Positions 22,230 to 32,653 are shown, counted from the stretch's first letter. The stretch is DNA of 64,000 nt from Aspidapion aeneum (GCA_963576565.1 OY755047.1:24807171-24871170); one strand, 5' to 3'. Notes: generated by a model from the letters alone, not told the origin. Made by a program: numbers and translations.

Positions 22230-22760
22230 GATTGTCGCCATTTTTGTCGTTTATTTACATTTTGCCGTGTTTTGCATTTGTCGTGTAAAATTATATTTTT
22301 TTATGTGAAAAATGAGAAATAATTAACTTAAAATATGTGCGGTTTGCGAAAAAATGTCCGGAAGAAGTAACGGAGTGTCATTCCATAGGTAAATACTTGT
22401 ATTTTTTTATAATTTGTTAATCAAGTGAAGAGTTTTTTATACATGCCATTAAACAGTCTTCATGGTGTCCACATTAAATGTGCACAGTTAATTTTAGAAA
22501 AACTACAATCTTAATCCACAATTTGATAAATGTTCACCCATACAACAGTTTTTAGAAAAACAATATTAGACAACCCTAAATTTTTGACAGTTGTCAAATA
22601 ATGTAGTGACGTAAACCACCAAAACTGACGCATGCGCAGTAAGCAAATTCTACCCGAAAAAGGAACACTAGAATTTAATGGAAGTCATGGCTTCGAGCAT
22701 CGCGTGTGAGAGTATATGGGCATGCCCCATATTTATGCTCTAACGTATTTGATGAAATTC
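22230..22760 (+). repeat. Family C, uninterrupted copy
   Basis: Homologous to 4480-4649 followed by the reverse complement of 7950-8383. It shows the target of element A without the insertion (TAGGTAAATACTTGT at 22387-22401). It contains GACGCATGCGCAGTAA, shared with the other copy, and has a ~40-bp extra segment near 22690-22735. Confidence 0.75.
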
Positions 22761-23293
22761 AATCTCTAGTTGTTCTAGAATATCTGGACATGAACAATTC
22801 TTGTCGTTCTATATTAAGCACACAGTTTAAATTTGTTTGAAACTAAATTTTGGCCTTGATTAACTCATGTGTAATGAACAAATCAAGGGCTCGCAATTTG
22901 ACATATTATTTGCTAAATTAAAACTTCTCAAAGTTTACGAGTTTTGCGAAATTTGAATGTTTAAAATTTCGAATAGGGGACCTTATAATATTATACAGTG
23001 TGTCCATAAAAAATGTACTGTACAGGAAAAAAAGATTTTTTTTGAAAAATTTCATAAAATGACAAAACTAAAACATTAGTTTTAGAACTTTATACCAAAT
23101 CACGTCGCACGGAGGACAGCTTGTCTAATTTAGACCATCGAAACCTCAATATCGAACTATTTTCTATAATAACCACTAAGTCTTAAAAAAGTGCCCAATT
23201 ACCTTATTAGTAAACCCCAATGCAGAAAGTAGATCAACCAACGAGATAATCTCGTTAAGTTCAACTAACTTGTGACAACGACAAGTAATAGTA
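22761..23293. repeat. Repeat G, copy 1, and spacer
   Basis: 22830-22985 (AAACTAAATTTTGG, AACAAATCAAGGGCT, GTTTTGCGAAATTTG) recurs in the same orientation at 34005-34175. ATACAGTGTGTCCATAAA at 22995 resembles a mariner-type end, but no partner was found. Confidence 0.5.
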
Positions 23294-23789
23294 GTCTATG
23301 GACAAATCGGCCTAAAAGGGGGTTTCGTGTGCAAGTCGTGCCAACTTTTTGCCGATAAGCCAAGTTTGTTAAGGGCACTCCATAGATCAGGTTTTGACTT
23401 GTTGTCATTCTGGTAAATGCGTGTTTTTAAAGATATGGCCCCCACCACTTTTTTTTGCACGATACTTTTTAAAACGATGTATCTTTCTTAAAAATAGTCG
23501 TAGAGGATTGTAAAAAATGGCAAATGAATCAGTAAACATCCGCAATAAAATAACTTTCCATTATATTTTTCAAAATTTTGCTTCGTTTAAAAAAAAAAAA
23601 AATAACTGAATTTTTACTTTTTTTTTGTAGTTACTAAAGTTTAACCTACATTTTTAATAATACCAAAGCAAAATTTAAAAAAAAAGTTTAAATAAAAGTT
23701 ATAGAATGAACATTTTTCTTTAGTTTGGTGTATATAAGTCTTATAAAGATGTATATTTTATATTTGTTTCAATAAAAAACAATTTAAAA

Positions 23790-24851
23790 TCAAAACGAAT
23801 TTTATACTTCACACAAAGGTATGTGTGCCTAACTTGCGAGTGTCAGAAGGAGAGGGAAGAGTTGATTTTGGTTGTTTTCCAACTTACACAAGGTTGCATC
23901 TCTAGACGTACGTTTTTGTGTGTTCACGTCATCAGTAGAGAGCAGCCAACCCAGGTAAGCCAATTTTAACCAAAACCAACTCCTACATATGAAATACTCG
24001 CGGCGGTGCAATGCGAGTAAACTCCAAGGTGTAGCGCCATCTAGCGGACTGGCTCGAGCACTCGAAAGTTTAAGCACACTGGTATCGTCCTATCTGAGAT
24101 GCCGAAGCGCCATCTATGACAAGTTTCGTCCATTGATGTGGTATTAAAACCACGCAATCACGTAGCAACTAAAAGCCCGTACTGCCCGAAGCATATGCAA
24201 AGAAGAAAGATGGAAAACGTGCTGTGTGTGGATCGATAAAAATCAAAACGAATTTTATACTTCACACAAAGGTATGTGTGCCTAACTTGCGAGTGTCAGA
24301 AGAAGGAGAGGGAAGAGTTGATTTTGGTTGTTTTTCTACATACACAAGTTTGCATCTCTAGACGTACGTTTCTGTGTGTTTCACGTCATCAGTAGAGAAC
24401 AGCAAACCCAGGTAAGCCAATTTTAACCAAAACCAACTGTTACATATGAAATACTCGCGGCGGTGCAATGCGAGTAAACTCCAAGGTGTAGCGCCATCTA
24501 GCGGACTGGCTCGAGCACTCGAAAGTTTAAGCACACTGGTATCGTCTTGTCTGAGACGCCGAAGCGCCATCTATGATAAGTTTCGTCCAGTGATGTGGTA
24601 TTAAAACCACGCAATCACGTAGCAGCTAAAAGGCCGTACTGCCCGAAGCATATGCAAAGAAGAAAGATGGAAAACGTGCTGTGTGTGGATCGATAAAAAT
24701 CAAAACGAATTTTATACTTCACACAAAGATATGTGTGCCTAACTTGCGAGTGTCAGAAGGAGAGGGAAGAGTTGATTTTTTTGGTTGTTTTCCTACTTAC
24801 ACAAGGTTGCATCGCTAGACGTACGTTTCTGTGTGTTTCACGTCATCCGTC
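23790..24851. repeat. 453-457-bp tandem repeat, ~2.3 units
   Basis: TCAAAACGAATTTTATACTT begins units at 23790, 24243 and 24700, and the third stops near 24851. Identity is very high, with small differences such as AGAAGGAGAGG duplication. Each unit contains ATCTCTAGACGTACGTTT and GCGCCATCTAGCGGACTGGC. The minus-strand frames 24077-23829 and 24570-24358 are the same frame in successive units and have no known domain. Confidence 0.92.
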
Positions 24852-25560
24852 TGTGTAAATAAATTTAAAAAAGAAACATGTTTAATAAAGGTTTTACCCA
24901 ATTTTCTCAAAAACCGAGCTCTATATCAAAAAATATGACACTTTGTTATAGACAATAAAATTGCCTTTTAAATGATGTATAATAAGGCAATGGTAGTTTT
25001 ATATATAACAATTTAGGGGCGTCCGTAAATAAAATCAATTTTGAAAAATCAATAAATTTATCAATTTTTTACAAGTTTTATCCAATTTTCTCAAAAATTA
25101 AGGTTTTTGGAAAAAAAATATTTGGCCGTTTATTCTAGAAAATAAAATTTCCTTTTTAACAGGCTAATGACAAACTCTCCAGCGGCGTCCGTTTATTAAG
25201 AAAATATAAAAAAAATAAAGAAACCACATAGGTTTTACCCGATTATCTTAAAAACCAAGCTCTCTATCAAAAATTGTGACCTATAGTCATTTTAAACGTG
25301 TATAATAGTGTAAGATTTATCTTCAGATTAAAACTTCACAGGCCTGTGCAACTTAAATCAATTTTTACAAATCACCAAACAAATTAATTCTGTTACAAGT
25401 TTTTTCCAATTTTCTCAGAAACTAAGTTTAATTGACAAAAATGTGTTTTATACTTTATTGTAGGAAACAAAATTTTATTTTTAATAATGTGTAAGTCAGT
25501 GGGGTTTAATTAATGATAAACCCTTCAGCGACCTCCGTATAAAGTAATTTAAACTTTCTT
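24852..25560. repeat. Diverged ~150-bp tandem repeats inside element E
   Basis: Units carry TTTTCTCAAAAA(C/T), then a GACAATAAAATT-like block and GGCGTCCGT(T/A)(T/A)AT. The same family forms the array at 57480-58215. Confidence 0.65.
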
Positions 25561-26257
25561 GTATTAAAATCGGATAAAAAATAAAAAAGATAGAATTTTT
25601 CTTTAAATATGCTTTTCGGCCATATTGAATCCGCCATATTGAATCCGACATATTTAAAAAAAGGCGCGATTATCACAATGACAATAAGTCAAAACCTGAT
25701 CTGCTAGGTATGTTAAACAAATTTAAGTTACTTTCAGAAAGTTCTTATGGTTTTCATTAAAACCATAATTTTTAAATATACCCCAAAGACCCCTTTTTTT
25801 TCCAGTTATTTGGAAATAACTTAAAAACCAATTAACGCATTGAAACACTTGAACCATATTTGAATAAAGAATTAAATCAGCTACCTTTTTATATTTCTAG
25901 CTCCAATAGTTTCATAAATAAATTTAAAAAAATTTAAAAATCTGACCTTTTTTTTAATTTTTTTTGTTTTTTTGACAAATACAAAAAAATACATATTTTC
26001 TGACCAATACATTTTTAAAACATTACAAAGCAAATATTTTAAACTTTGTTCCAAGAAAATCGGATAAGAAATAAAAAAGTTACAATTTTTTTAAAGATAC
26101 GCCTTTCCGCCATTTTGAATCCGCCATATCTTTCAAAAAACGCATTTACCAGAATGACAACAAGTCTAAACCTGATATATGGGATGCCCTTATTAAAGTT
26201 AGCTTATCGGCAGAAAGTTGGCACGACTTGCGCACGAAACTTGATTTGTCCATAGAC

Positions 26258-27164
26258 TATAGGCCGCTTGATAGCCTCTATAATAATCCGCACTTAGTTC
26301 GTTCGGAAAGGTGATTTTCAAAGTGCTCAAAGTTGGTAAACCAGAGTTTATATGGTGATTTCTGTACGTATATTATAAACATGAGTTAGTATCTTTAATT
26401 TGTACTATTAAACCATTTGCAAAGTTTCAATTTGCTTATTAAAAAAATTAGATAAGAGTTGTGTATTGAATAATTATAATTTTTTAAATATGTATTATAT
26501 ATATTGGACGGAAAAAGTCCGTATCATTACATATCAATTGCGTTTGTGACTTTATTATTTCAATCATGTATCAAGGGTTGTATTTGTGCTACATTCAGCT
26601 GCCGGTTCTTGCCGGAGTATTAGCTATGATTTATTGTTTCAGCGTTGGCGCATGGGATTGGCCGACGTAATTTATTTAACGTGTATTTTATTTAACTTTT
26701 TTGAACTATGTATGTGGAAATAGTGAATATAATGACTACGATACAGAATATCAGTGCATGGTAAAAAAACCTTGCAAAATTTCATAGTGATTGATCTATA
26801 TTAATATAATTATAGTATAGCAAGATTAATAGATTTAGTTAAAGTTTTATGGAAAAATTATGTTAAGTAGAAAAAGCTTTAAGCTAATTACGTACACACA
26901 CTCTCAAAATATAATTTTTTAGTTATTTGCTTAAGAGGAAAAAAAACGATATACGAGATTATTTTCGGAGGCGACTATACCATCTCCAGAATGCACAGTT
27001 TAATAAAATCACATTTTTTAAACGCTAATTGACATTTCCTAACTTTCAGTGTCAATTTGTCATAATTACAACCATAAAATAATTTCGATCGTTCAGAACC
27101 GACAAGCTGACCACCGTGCGCCGCTTTCATGTGTTTACCTTCTTGGCCCTAAATCACACAGGTA
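26258..27164. other. AT-rich spacer
   Basis: No gene, RNA or repeat unit recognised. Confidence 0.35.
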
Positions 27165-27608
27165 TAGTTTTTGCAAAGTCACCTGAAATGCTCCTAATAC
27201 GGGGTTCTATCGATTTCATGAAATTTTGCTTCATTTTGCCCTTCAAAAGTTATCAAAATTCATATAAAATCTTCCTGGTATAATTTCAACCCTACCGACA
27301 GAGAAAAGGCGCGACTCTTTGCGGTCCGAGCACAAAGTCTTTGTTTTCTGACCGACCCAGCCCAGGTGGATGCACCACACCTGATTGGCAGATTTTTTTG
27401 AAATGCGCTTTTAATTGCTTTCAGGTGTTCTTTTGGGACCACTTTGGTCGGCAGTATGCAGAGTTAGAAAATAAATCAGCGTCGTTTCTGTAGGTATAGG
27501 AATAGAAATAATTTTCATAAGTATATCTACCGCCGCCCATGTCATTTTCTTTAAAGGATATGCCGATGGTCGGCTTTAACCTTTGTTCAACTGACTTTGC
27601 AAAAACTT
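27165..27608 (+). mobile_element. Element F, copy 1 (MITE)
   Basis: Ends TAGTTTTTGCAAAGTCA and TGACTTTGCAAAAACT. It is the inverted counterpart of 33492-33933 throughout, for example CCTGATTGGCAGATTTTTTT, GGCAGTATGCAGA and CTAATACGGGGTTCTATCGA. TA precedes the left end; the right flank has lost it. The minus-strand frame 27442-27260 is a chance frame. Confidence 0.78.
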
Positions 27609-27906
27609 GACCTTATTTTTTGTTCGTAATAAATTAGCTAATATCTTCTCTTCGCAGTTGCCATATAGCTTAATGAAGAAAGCATTCCAAGTTAAAAGTT
27701 GGGAGGCAACAAATTTAAAAAGAGACCGATGATAATGTCGTGTTTAGTTAGTTTGTCTTTTAAACAGGATTACAGAATTAGAGAAAGGCAGAAAATTATC
27801 GAAACAGATGTTAGCCTGCTGGTCACATTTTAGTTAAGAATATCCTTTGCTTCAGTAGCAGGTTTATATTTCGTGTGCAGACATTTATTTATAGGATTTA
27901 GAATTT
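27609..27906. other. Spacer
   Basis: No recognised feature. Confidence 0.3.
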
Positions 27907-28602
27907 TAGCTCACACATATACTATACTATAGTAGTGTGAGCTATGGTGATCCTAATTTTTTCGAGAAAACAAAAGTTGCTCCGATTTCAAAAATTTTTA
28001 TATATCTTTGCATTTCAGATGATTTTGAAACTTTTTTGTTGCGCCGTCTGTCTGTTCTGTATGTCTGTCTGTAACGACCAACGCGCATAACTCAAAAACC
28101 GCTTGGCCGATTTTAATGAAATTTGGTGCCTCGGCTGGGTCTTGGGTCGAGTTGGTCCCATTTAAAAATGAACAAAATCCACCGAACACAAACCAAATAA
28201 AAAGGTGGGGATAGATTTCAAAAATTAGAGTTTATGTGAAAATATGGCGTGTGTGATATCAAATGAAAGGTAATTGAGTCTGGAGTTAAACAAAATACAT
28301 TTTAATTTATTTTAAAAAAAGGGTGGGGGTATATTTCAAAAATTAGAGTTTAAGTAAAAATATGGCGTGTGTGATATCAAACGAAAGGTAATTGAGTCCG
28401 GAGTTTAACAAAATACATTTTAGTTTTTGTTTTTTTTAAGGGTGGGGGTGGATTTCAAAAATTTGAGTTTAAGTCAAAACATGGCTTGTGTGGTATCAAA
28501 CAAAAGGTAATTTAGTGTGGAGTTGAATAAAATATATTTCAGTTTTTAGTTATATTAGCTCACACGTACACTATAACTATAGTACATAGTGTGAGCTTAG
28601 GA
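27907..28602. mobile_element. Palindrome-ended repeat element
   Basis: Both ends are themselves small palindromes that start AGCTCACAC and end GTGTGAGCT (27907-27944 and 28556-28597), so the termini are direct repeats of hairpins. Inside are CCGCTTGGCCGATTTTAATG, a phrase often seen near 3' ends of insect repeats, a GTCTGTCTGT run, and three ~119-bp tandem units. Family unknown. Confidence 0.6.
28200..28550. repeat. Three ~119-bp tandem units
   Basis: GGTGGGG(A/G)TAGATTTCAAAA-type starts at about 28206, 28326 and 28445, each followed by GTGTG(A/G)TATCAAA and AAAGGTAATT. Confidence 0.88.
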
Positions 28603-28946
28603 GCCGATATATTGGCAGAGTATTTTTTGAGAGGGTACTAATCGTAGATAGCGGACGAAAGTAAATTGTACCCTTTAAAGATGCTCCTATATTCTGGTGT
28701 TGCGAACATCTTTGATTTATTTTTTTAAATCAGTAAAAAAAGCAGCGTTCTTGCCACGTACAACAAGGTATGAATCAGCAGCAAAATCGGTTGAGTGATT
28801 CTAAAAAAAATATTTTTGTTTCAACCATTGTGTTGCATATTATACGATTGCGTAGTCAATTATTCAATTCGTTACTACTAAACCGATTTAAGTGAAATAA
28901 AAATACTCTGTTAATCTACGGACACCTAAGCTCACACTAGGTACTA
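28603..28946. repeat. Inverted relative of the 32.7-33.1 kb repeats
   Basis: The segment around 28750-28900 contains GCCACGTACAACAAGGTA and TTACTACTAAACCGATTTAA. These correspond in inverted order to the 32940-33140 region, which has the same AAACCGATTT and ACCTTGTTGTGCGTGGC words. AAGCTCACACTAGG at 28929 is a third AGCTCACAC end, directly before element A. Confidence 0.5.
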
Positions 28947-29117
28947 CCCACTAAACACAAAAACATTTTAATTATGTCAAAATAATGTTTAATTTAAAAA
29001 CATAACGTTAGGTTGGATTCTTTGTTTGAAACTCGTAGACAATGATTGTGTAGAAATAAAATTTCGGACTTCCATTGTCTTTATTTATTTTATTTTAAAA
29101 CACGACGTTTCGGTTAG

Positions 29118-29165
29118 TAAGTATCTCTAACCGTTATCAAGTGTAAACTAAACAATCTAGTCTCT
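29118..29165 (-). ncRNA. Hammerhead-like fold at the 3' end of the Penelope-like element
   Basis: On the minus strand: ACAC, TTGATAAC, GGTTAG, a 9-base loop, CTAACC, GAAAC, GTC, GTGT. This gives stem I (ACAC/GTGT) and stem II (GGTTAG/CTAACC) around a core like CUGANGA...GAAA...GUC, but two core positions differ (UUGAUAA) and no stem III can form. Penelope-like elements are known to carry hammerhead motifs. Activity of this one is not shown. Confidence 0.45.
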
Positions 29166-29175
29166 AGGCTACTAC

Positions 29176-30843
29176 TTATACTACTTGGTGTGCAGTCAGG
29201 TGTGACGGCCCGCCCCCTTTTTTAATCCTAAGACGCCTGTTTTCCTTAAGGAGTGGTTTCCATATGTTGGGTATGTCCGTGCTTGGTTGACTGAAAACTT
29301 CTTTATTCTGCATTATATACGCAGCTTCAATAAACTTTCGTTCTCGCCAATGCGACTCCTTATGTAAAACTTTTGCTTCTGACCACTGAATCCTGTGATC
29401 ATTTGACCATGCATGATCTGCTAAACCGGATTTTTCAATATCCCCTAATTGGGTACTTTTTAGATGTTCATTTACTCTAACCTGAAGAGGGCGTTTCGTT
29501 TCACCTACATATGATTTACCACACTCACACGGGATTTGGTAAATACATTCCTTATTATTTGAGGGATTGTCTGGTTTTGTTTTAGTTACAAAACTCCTTA
29601 TCGTATTTCCCGAAGAAAATACTGTTTTTATATTATAGTGTTTAGCTATTCGTCTTATGTTTTCTGAAATTCCTTGAACATATGGAATGTTAATAACACC
29701 AAACGGATTATTATTTTGAGAATTTGGTACATTTAGTTTGTTTTTAATTTTAAATATCGTTGAGTTTATTAATTTCTCGGAATAACCATTCTGTTGTAAG
29801 TCCTTTTTAATGTTGTTAATTTCTGTGGTTAATTCTTCATTATTACTACAAATATTTACGGCTCTTAAATACAAATTTCTTATAACTCCTTGTTTTGTTG
29901 CAACAGAATGATTAGACTTAAAATTAAGGTACTGTCCCGTGTGTGTAGGTTTCCTATATACAGTGGTTTGAATGTTTCTGTCTAATCGTTTGACAAGAAC
30001 ATCCAAAAAAGGTAAGGCCGAATCTTTTTCAATTTCCATGGTGCACTTGATTGTTGGTCGAATACCGTTTAAATGGTGTAGAAAATTTTGTAGTTCGTCA
30101 TCATTTTCCGGCCATATAATAAATGTGTCATCCATGTATCGCAGCCATAGTTTTGGTTTGACTCTTGCTGTGTTGATCGCATGGCCCTCGAACCACTCCA
30201 TGTAGATGTTTGCTACCACTGGCGAAAGAGATGAACCCATTGGGAGTCCATCATTTTGCGCGTAAAACTTATCTTTCACTTGAAAGTAAGAGTTACGGAG
30301 ACAGAGCTCCAAAAGATCCATCACCCCCTCCACCGATAGCGTTGTTCTCTCGTGAAGTGTATCATCAGTTTGTAATTTGTTTTTAATGATACTGAGTGAC
30401 TCATTTATTGGCACGTTGGTGTAGAGACTTTCTACATCAAAACTTACAAATCTATCGCCGGGATCTAATTCGATACCTTTTAAAACCTCCACAAAATGTT
30501 CCGAGTTTTTGACAAAAGATTCGGACTTACCCTGTAGTGGTTGAATTATGTCCAACAAAAACCTCGACAAAGTGCTGGTCGGTGAGTCCCTGGAGCTGGT
30601 AATTGGTCGCAGTGGTATATCCTTCTTATGGATCTTTGGTAATCCATAAAAATGTGGTGCCTTACTGTGGTGTGGAGTCAGGCGGGATCTAGCAGCGTCC
30701 GGGATATTTTCAGCATACTTCTTCAAAGTCCTGTAGATGCGTCCTTCTATGGTGGTGGTTGGGTCTTTGGGTAGTTGCTTGTAGTCTCCTTTCTCCAGAA
30801 CTTCTTGGATCTTTTTGTCGTAAGTCTCGACATCCATGATCAC
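29176..30843 (-). CDS. Penelope-like reverse transcriptase with GIY-YIG endonuclease
   Basis: A 555-residue open frame, the longest in the window and uninterrupted. Reverse-transcriptase blocks are in order: FYGLPKIHK (65-73), SFDVESLYTNVP (134-145), LPMGSSLSPVVANIYM (200-215), RYMDD (235-239, catalytic YMDD), LPFLDVLVKR (277-286) and YRKPTHTGQYLNF (296-308). The C-terminus is a GIY-YIG endonuclease: IYQIPC (434-439), SYVGETKRPLQVRVNEH (444-460), a DH...H pair (476, 483) and a downstream glutamate in ERKFIEAA (501-508). RT plus GIY-YIG is specific to Penelope-like elements of the endonuclease-bearing type. It would copy RNA at a nicked target. The annotated start is only the first methionine; coding similarity continues upstream in the same frame (ILPADKGNATV) to about 30960, where the N-terminal frame is one base out of register. 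Confidence 0.93.
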   Translation of the reverse strand: MIMDVETYDKKIQEVLEKGDYKQLPKDPTTTIEGRIYRTLKKYAENIPDAARSRLTPHHSKAPHFYGLPKIHKKDIPLRPITSSRDSPTSTLSRFLLDIIQPLQGKSESFVKNSEHFVEVLKGIELDPGDRFVSFDVESLYTNVPINESLSIIKNKLQTDDTLHERTTLSVEGVMDLLELCLRNSYFQVKDKFYAQNDGLPMGSSLSPVVANIYMEWFEGHAINTARVKPKLWLRYMDDTFIIWPENDDELQNFLHHLNGIRPTIKCTMEIEKDSALPFLDVLVKRLDRNIQTTVYRKPTHTGQYLNFKSNHSVATKQGVIRNLYLRAVNICSNNEELTTEINNIKKDLQQNGYSEKLINSTIFKIKNKLNVPNSQNNNPFGVINIPYVQGISENIRRIAKHYNIKTVFSSGNTIRSFVTKTKPDNPSNNKECIYQIPCECGKSYVGETKRPLQVRVNEHLKSTQLGDIEKSGLADHAWSNDHRIQWSEAKVLHKESHWRERKFIEAAYIMQNKEVFSQPSTDIPNIWKPLLKENRRLRIKKGGGPSHLTAHQVV

Positions 30844-31313
30844 CGTTGCGTTTCCTTTGTCGGCCGGTAGAATCTTGATTGATTTGTCAGCCTGCAGGTT
30901 CTTGATTGCCCGTTGTTCTTGATGTTTGTCTTTTGTTGCTTCTTTCTGTCCAACGTTGTTCTTACTTTATGGCGAAACTCATCAGCTTCGGGTTGAGGTA
31001 GACTAACGGTCTCTATTGCCGCAATAATTTCCAGTGTCGGTGTCTGTGCCGGTGCAATGGCGAACTTAAGTCCCTTACTGAGTACCAATTCTTCGTTGGT
31101 GCTCAGAGTCCTTTTGGAGATGTTCACTATAGTGCTTGGTGTTGTTGAGTCTGTTCTATCTTGAGTACGTGTCTGTAGTTTCTTAAGTTTTTCTCGGTGA
31201 GTTGATCGTATCTTCTGTCGTTCTCTGTTGCACGTACTGTCAATTTTACTCAGTATCGGTTCGTAGTCTTCCTCCCATGTGTGTCGTCTAATTTCCTCAA
31301 ATCGCTCCTCCAT
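30840..31313 (-). pseudogene. N-terminal part of the Penelope-like protein, frameshifted
   Basis: A 157-residue frame: a charged, probably coiled-coil N-terminus, then VNISKRTLSTNEELVLSKGL and KFAIAPAQTPTLEII, a block typical of the region before the RT in Penelope-like proteins. Its last ~35 residues (after HKVRTTL) are out of frame: the same DNA in the next frame gives ADKSIKILPADKGNATV, the expected junction sequence. A single-base indel near 30950-30965 therefore separates the two frames. It overlaps the RT frame by the bases ATGA. Either the copy is dead or the shift is a sequencing error. Confidence 0.82.
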
Positions 31314-31385
31314 GTCGGAGTTGAAGCCAACTTCAACGCCGACATGGAGGAGACCAGTCTTCGAGAAGCCGACAAACAGTCAACA

Positions 31386-31428
31386 TCTCCTGAAGATGCC
31401 ATCCACTCGAGATGGCGAAACGTCGAGA
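31386..31428 (+). ncRNA. Hammerhead-like fold at the 5' end, opposite strand
   Basis: On the plus strand: TCTC, CTGAAGA (exact CUGANGA), GCCAT, a loop, ATGGC, GAAA, CGTC, GAGA. Stems I (TCTC/GAGA) and II (GCCAT/ATGGC) are perfect. As at the other end, C of GAAAC is directly followed by GTC, so stem III is absent or formed in trans. It is antisense to the element's coding strand. Confidence 0.5.
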
Positions 31429-32379
31429 ACGAATTTCCAACGACGACGGCCGAACAGCCCGAAAGCACACCCACCAATAATTTTATAGTTAGTGCCTCGC
31501 CCTCATTCTCATTAATGCTCAAGTGAATACAAGGCAAACAATATTCAACTGAATATTCGTTTGAAATTCGCACTCTGATCCGATGGGGTCCCGTGCCGAG
31601 GCATTTGTTTGGTCCCGCTGCGAGGCTTGCAAATTCTGCCTCAAATGAATACGCGGCTTAAGGTCCGGCGACTAATTATTGGCGGTGAATTGTGGCATTT
31701 CCTGTCTGATTAACTGTAACGTAGGTATGCGATATTCCATACAAAACCATTTTTTTACTTTTGTTTACTTTTCTTACCTAATTTTGTGATGCTTCATTTA
31801 AATCATTGCATACATATTTGTTATTCTTTAACTATACCATATTTTCCACACAACTGGTGTATATTCGTATCCAAATATGTATTCACTATCATTATTAATA
31901 ATTGTGCTTTTAATTTGCCATGTTTGTTTCTACAAAAGGTAAATATTTAAACCAAAATTGCACAAAGCGTATCTGCTACCGACTCGTATGAACTCGCACC
32001 GAAAAGCAACTAAAATGGCGATGGCCCGTTCTGGTAGTGGAATTATGCGGCAGCGCCCTTTATCGTATAATTTTTTTTAATGTTTAAAAAACAAAACATT
32101 TATTAGCTTCATATATCTTAAATTCAACGTTAGAAATGAGATATGGTATTATTTTTAATGTTAATAAAATTATGGTTTCTTAAATATTGGTTTCTTACCG
32201 TTATTAAAAATATATTTTTGGTAATGCTTTTACATGAAATTTTCGTTAGGATTTTCAACATTTTTTTTTTAATGTCAATAGTTGACTTAATTTTAACACA
32301 AATTTGTGGTAGAAAAAAAACGTTTTTTTAACATTTATTTAACGTGTTTTACGATTTTGTGCTTAGTGGGTTTAAACAT

Positions 32380-32653
32380 CATAATCGAAATTTGCCGCTA
32401 TCTTAGAATTTAAGGTGTCGGACAGAATCATACTTGATTCTTAAAAATGACGTGTTTATTCTTATTTTCCGAAAATGTCTTAGCTTTTTTTTAAATATTA
32501 TTTTCTAGTATTTTTTAGTTGATAAGTAGTGCTTATCTATAAATTTAAAAAAATACTAAAACATTTTCGGAAAATAAGAATAAACACGCCATTTTCAAAA
32601 ATCAATTATGACCGACATCTTAAATTTTAAGATATCGGCAAATTTCGAGTATA
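32380..32653. mobile_element. ~270-bp palindromic MITE
   Basis: ATAATCGAAATTTGCCG at the left is mirrored at 32633-32653. Pairing continues through GTGTTTATTCTTATTTTCCG and its complement to a centre near 32528 (GATAAG...CTTATC). Half-arms recur at 32830-32935 and 33180-33245. Confidence 0.75.

Larger units (their letters stand above)
23294..26257. mobile_element. 3-kb element E with ~150-bp inverted ends at TA
   Basis: GTCTATGGACAAATC starts the left end and GATTTGTCCATAGAC closes the right end. TA flanks both sides (23292-23293 and 26258-26259). Inverted similarity extends about 150 bp, including GCAAGTCGTGCCAACTTT and TTGTTGTCATTCTGGTAAAT. The right side contains a second related block at 25620-25750. 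The interior holds a 453-457-bp tandem repeat and diverged ~150-bp repeats. No transposase is recognisable, so it is a non-autonomous, repeat-filled element; TA insertion suggests Tc1/mariner-like or another TA-using superfamily. Confidence 0.75.
29021..31477 (-). mobile_element. Penelope-like retroelement
   Basis: Minus-strand retroelement with an upstream N-terminal frame and a long RT/GIY-YIG frame. Its 3' side (29021-29175) ends in an A/T-rich tail. Its 5' side (about 31305-31355) is an inverted repeat (CCTCCATGTCGG and CCGACATGGAGG). Both ends carry a small fold with GAAACGTC and flanking stems that resembles a hammerhead core. A truncated relative lies on the plus strand at 63405-63530. 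Confidence 0.9.
28947..32370 (+). mobile_element. Element A, third copy, split by a Penelope-like element
   Basis: The left end CCCACTAAACACAAAAACAT (28947-29020) and the right part (31478-32370, ending GTGCTTAGTGGG) are collinear with A at 4650-6849. The retroelement at 29021-31477 sits where about 340 bp of A is missing. This copy lacks B and shows the empty B site (CATAACGTTAGG). Flanks are TA on the left and TT on the right, so the duplication is imperfect or decayed. The plus-strand frame 32143-32331 is chance. Confidence 0.72.
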
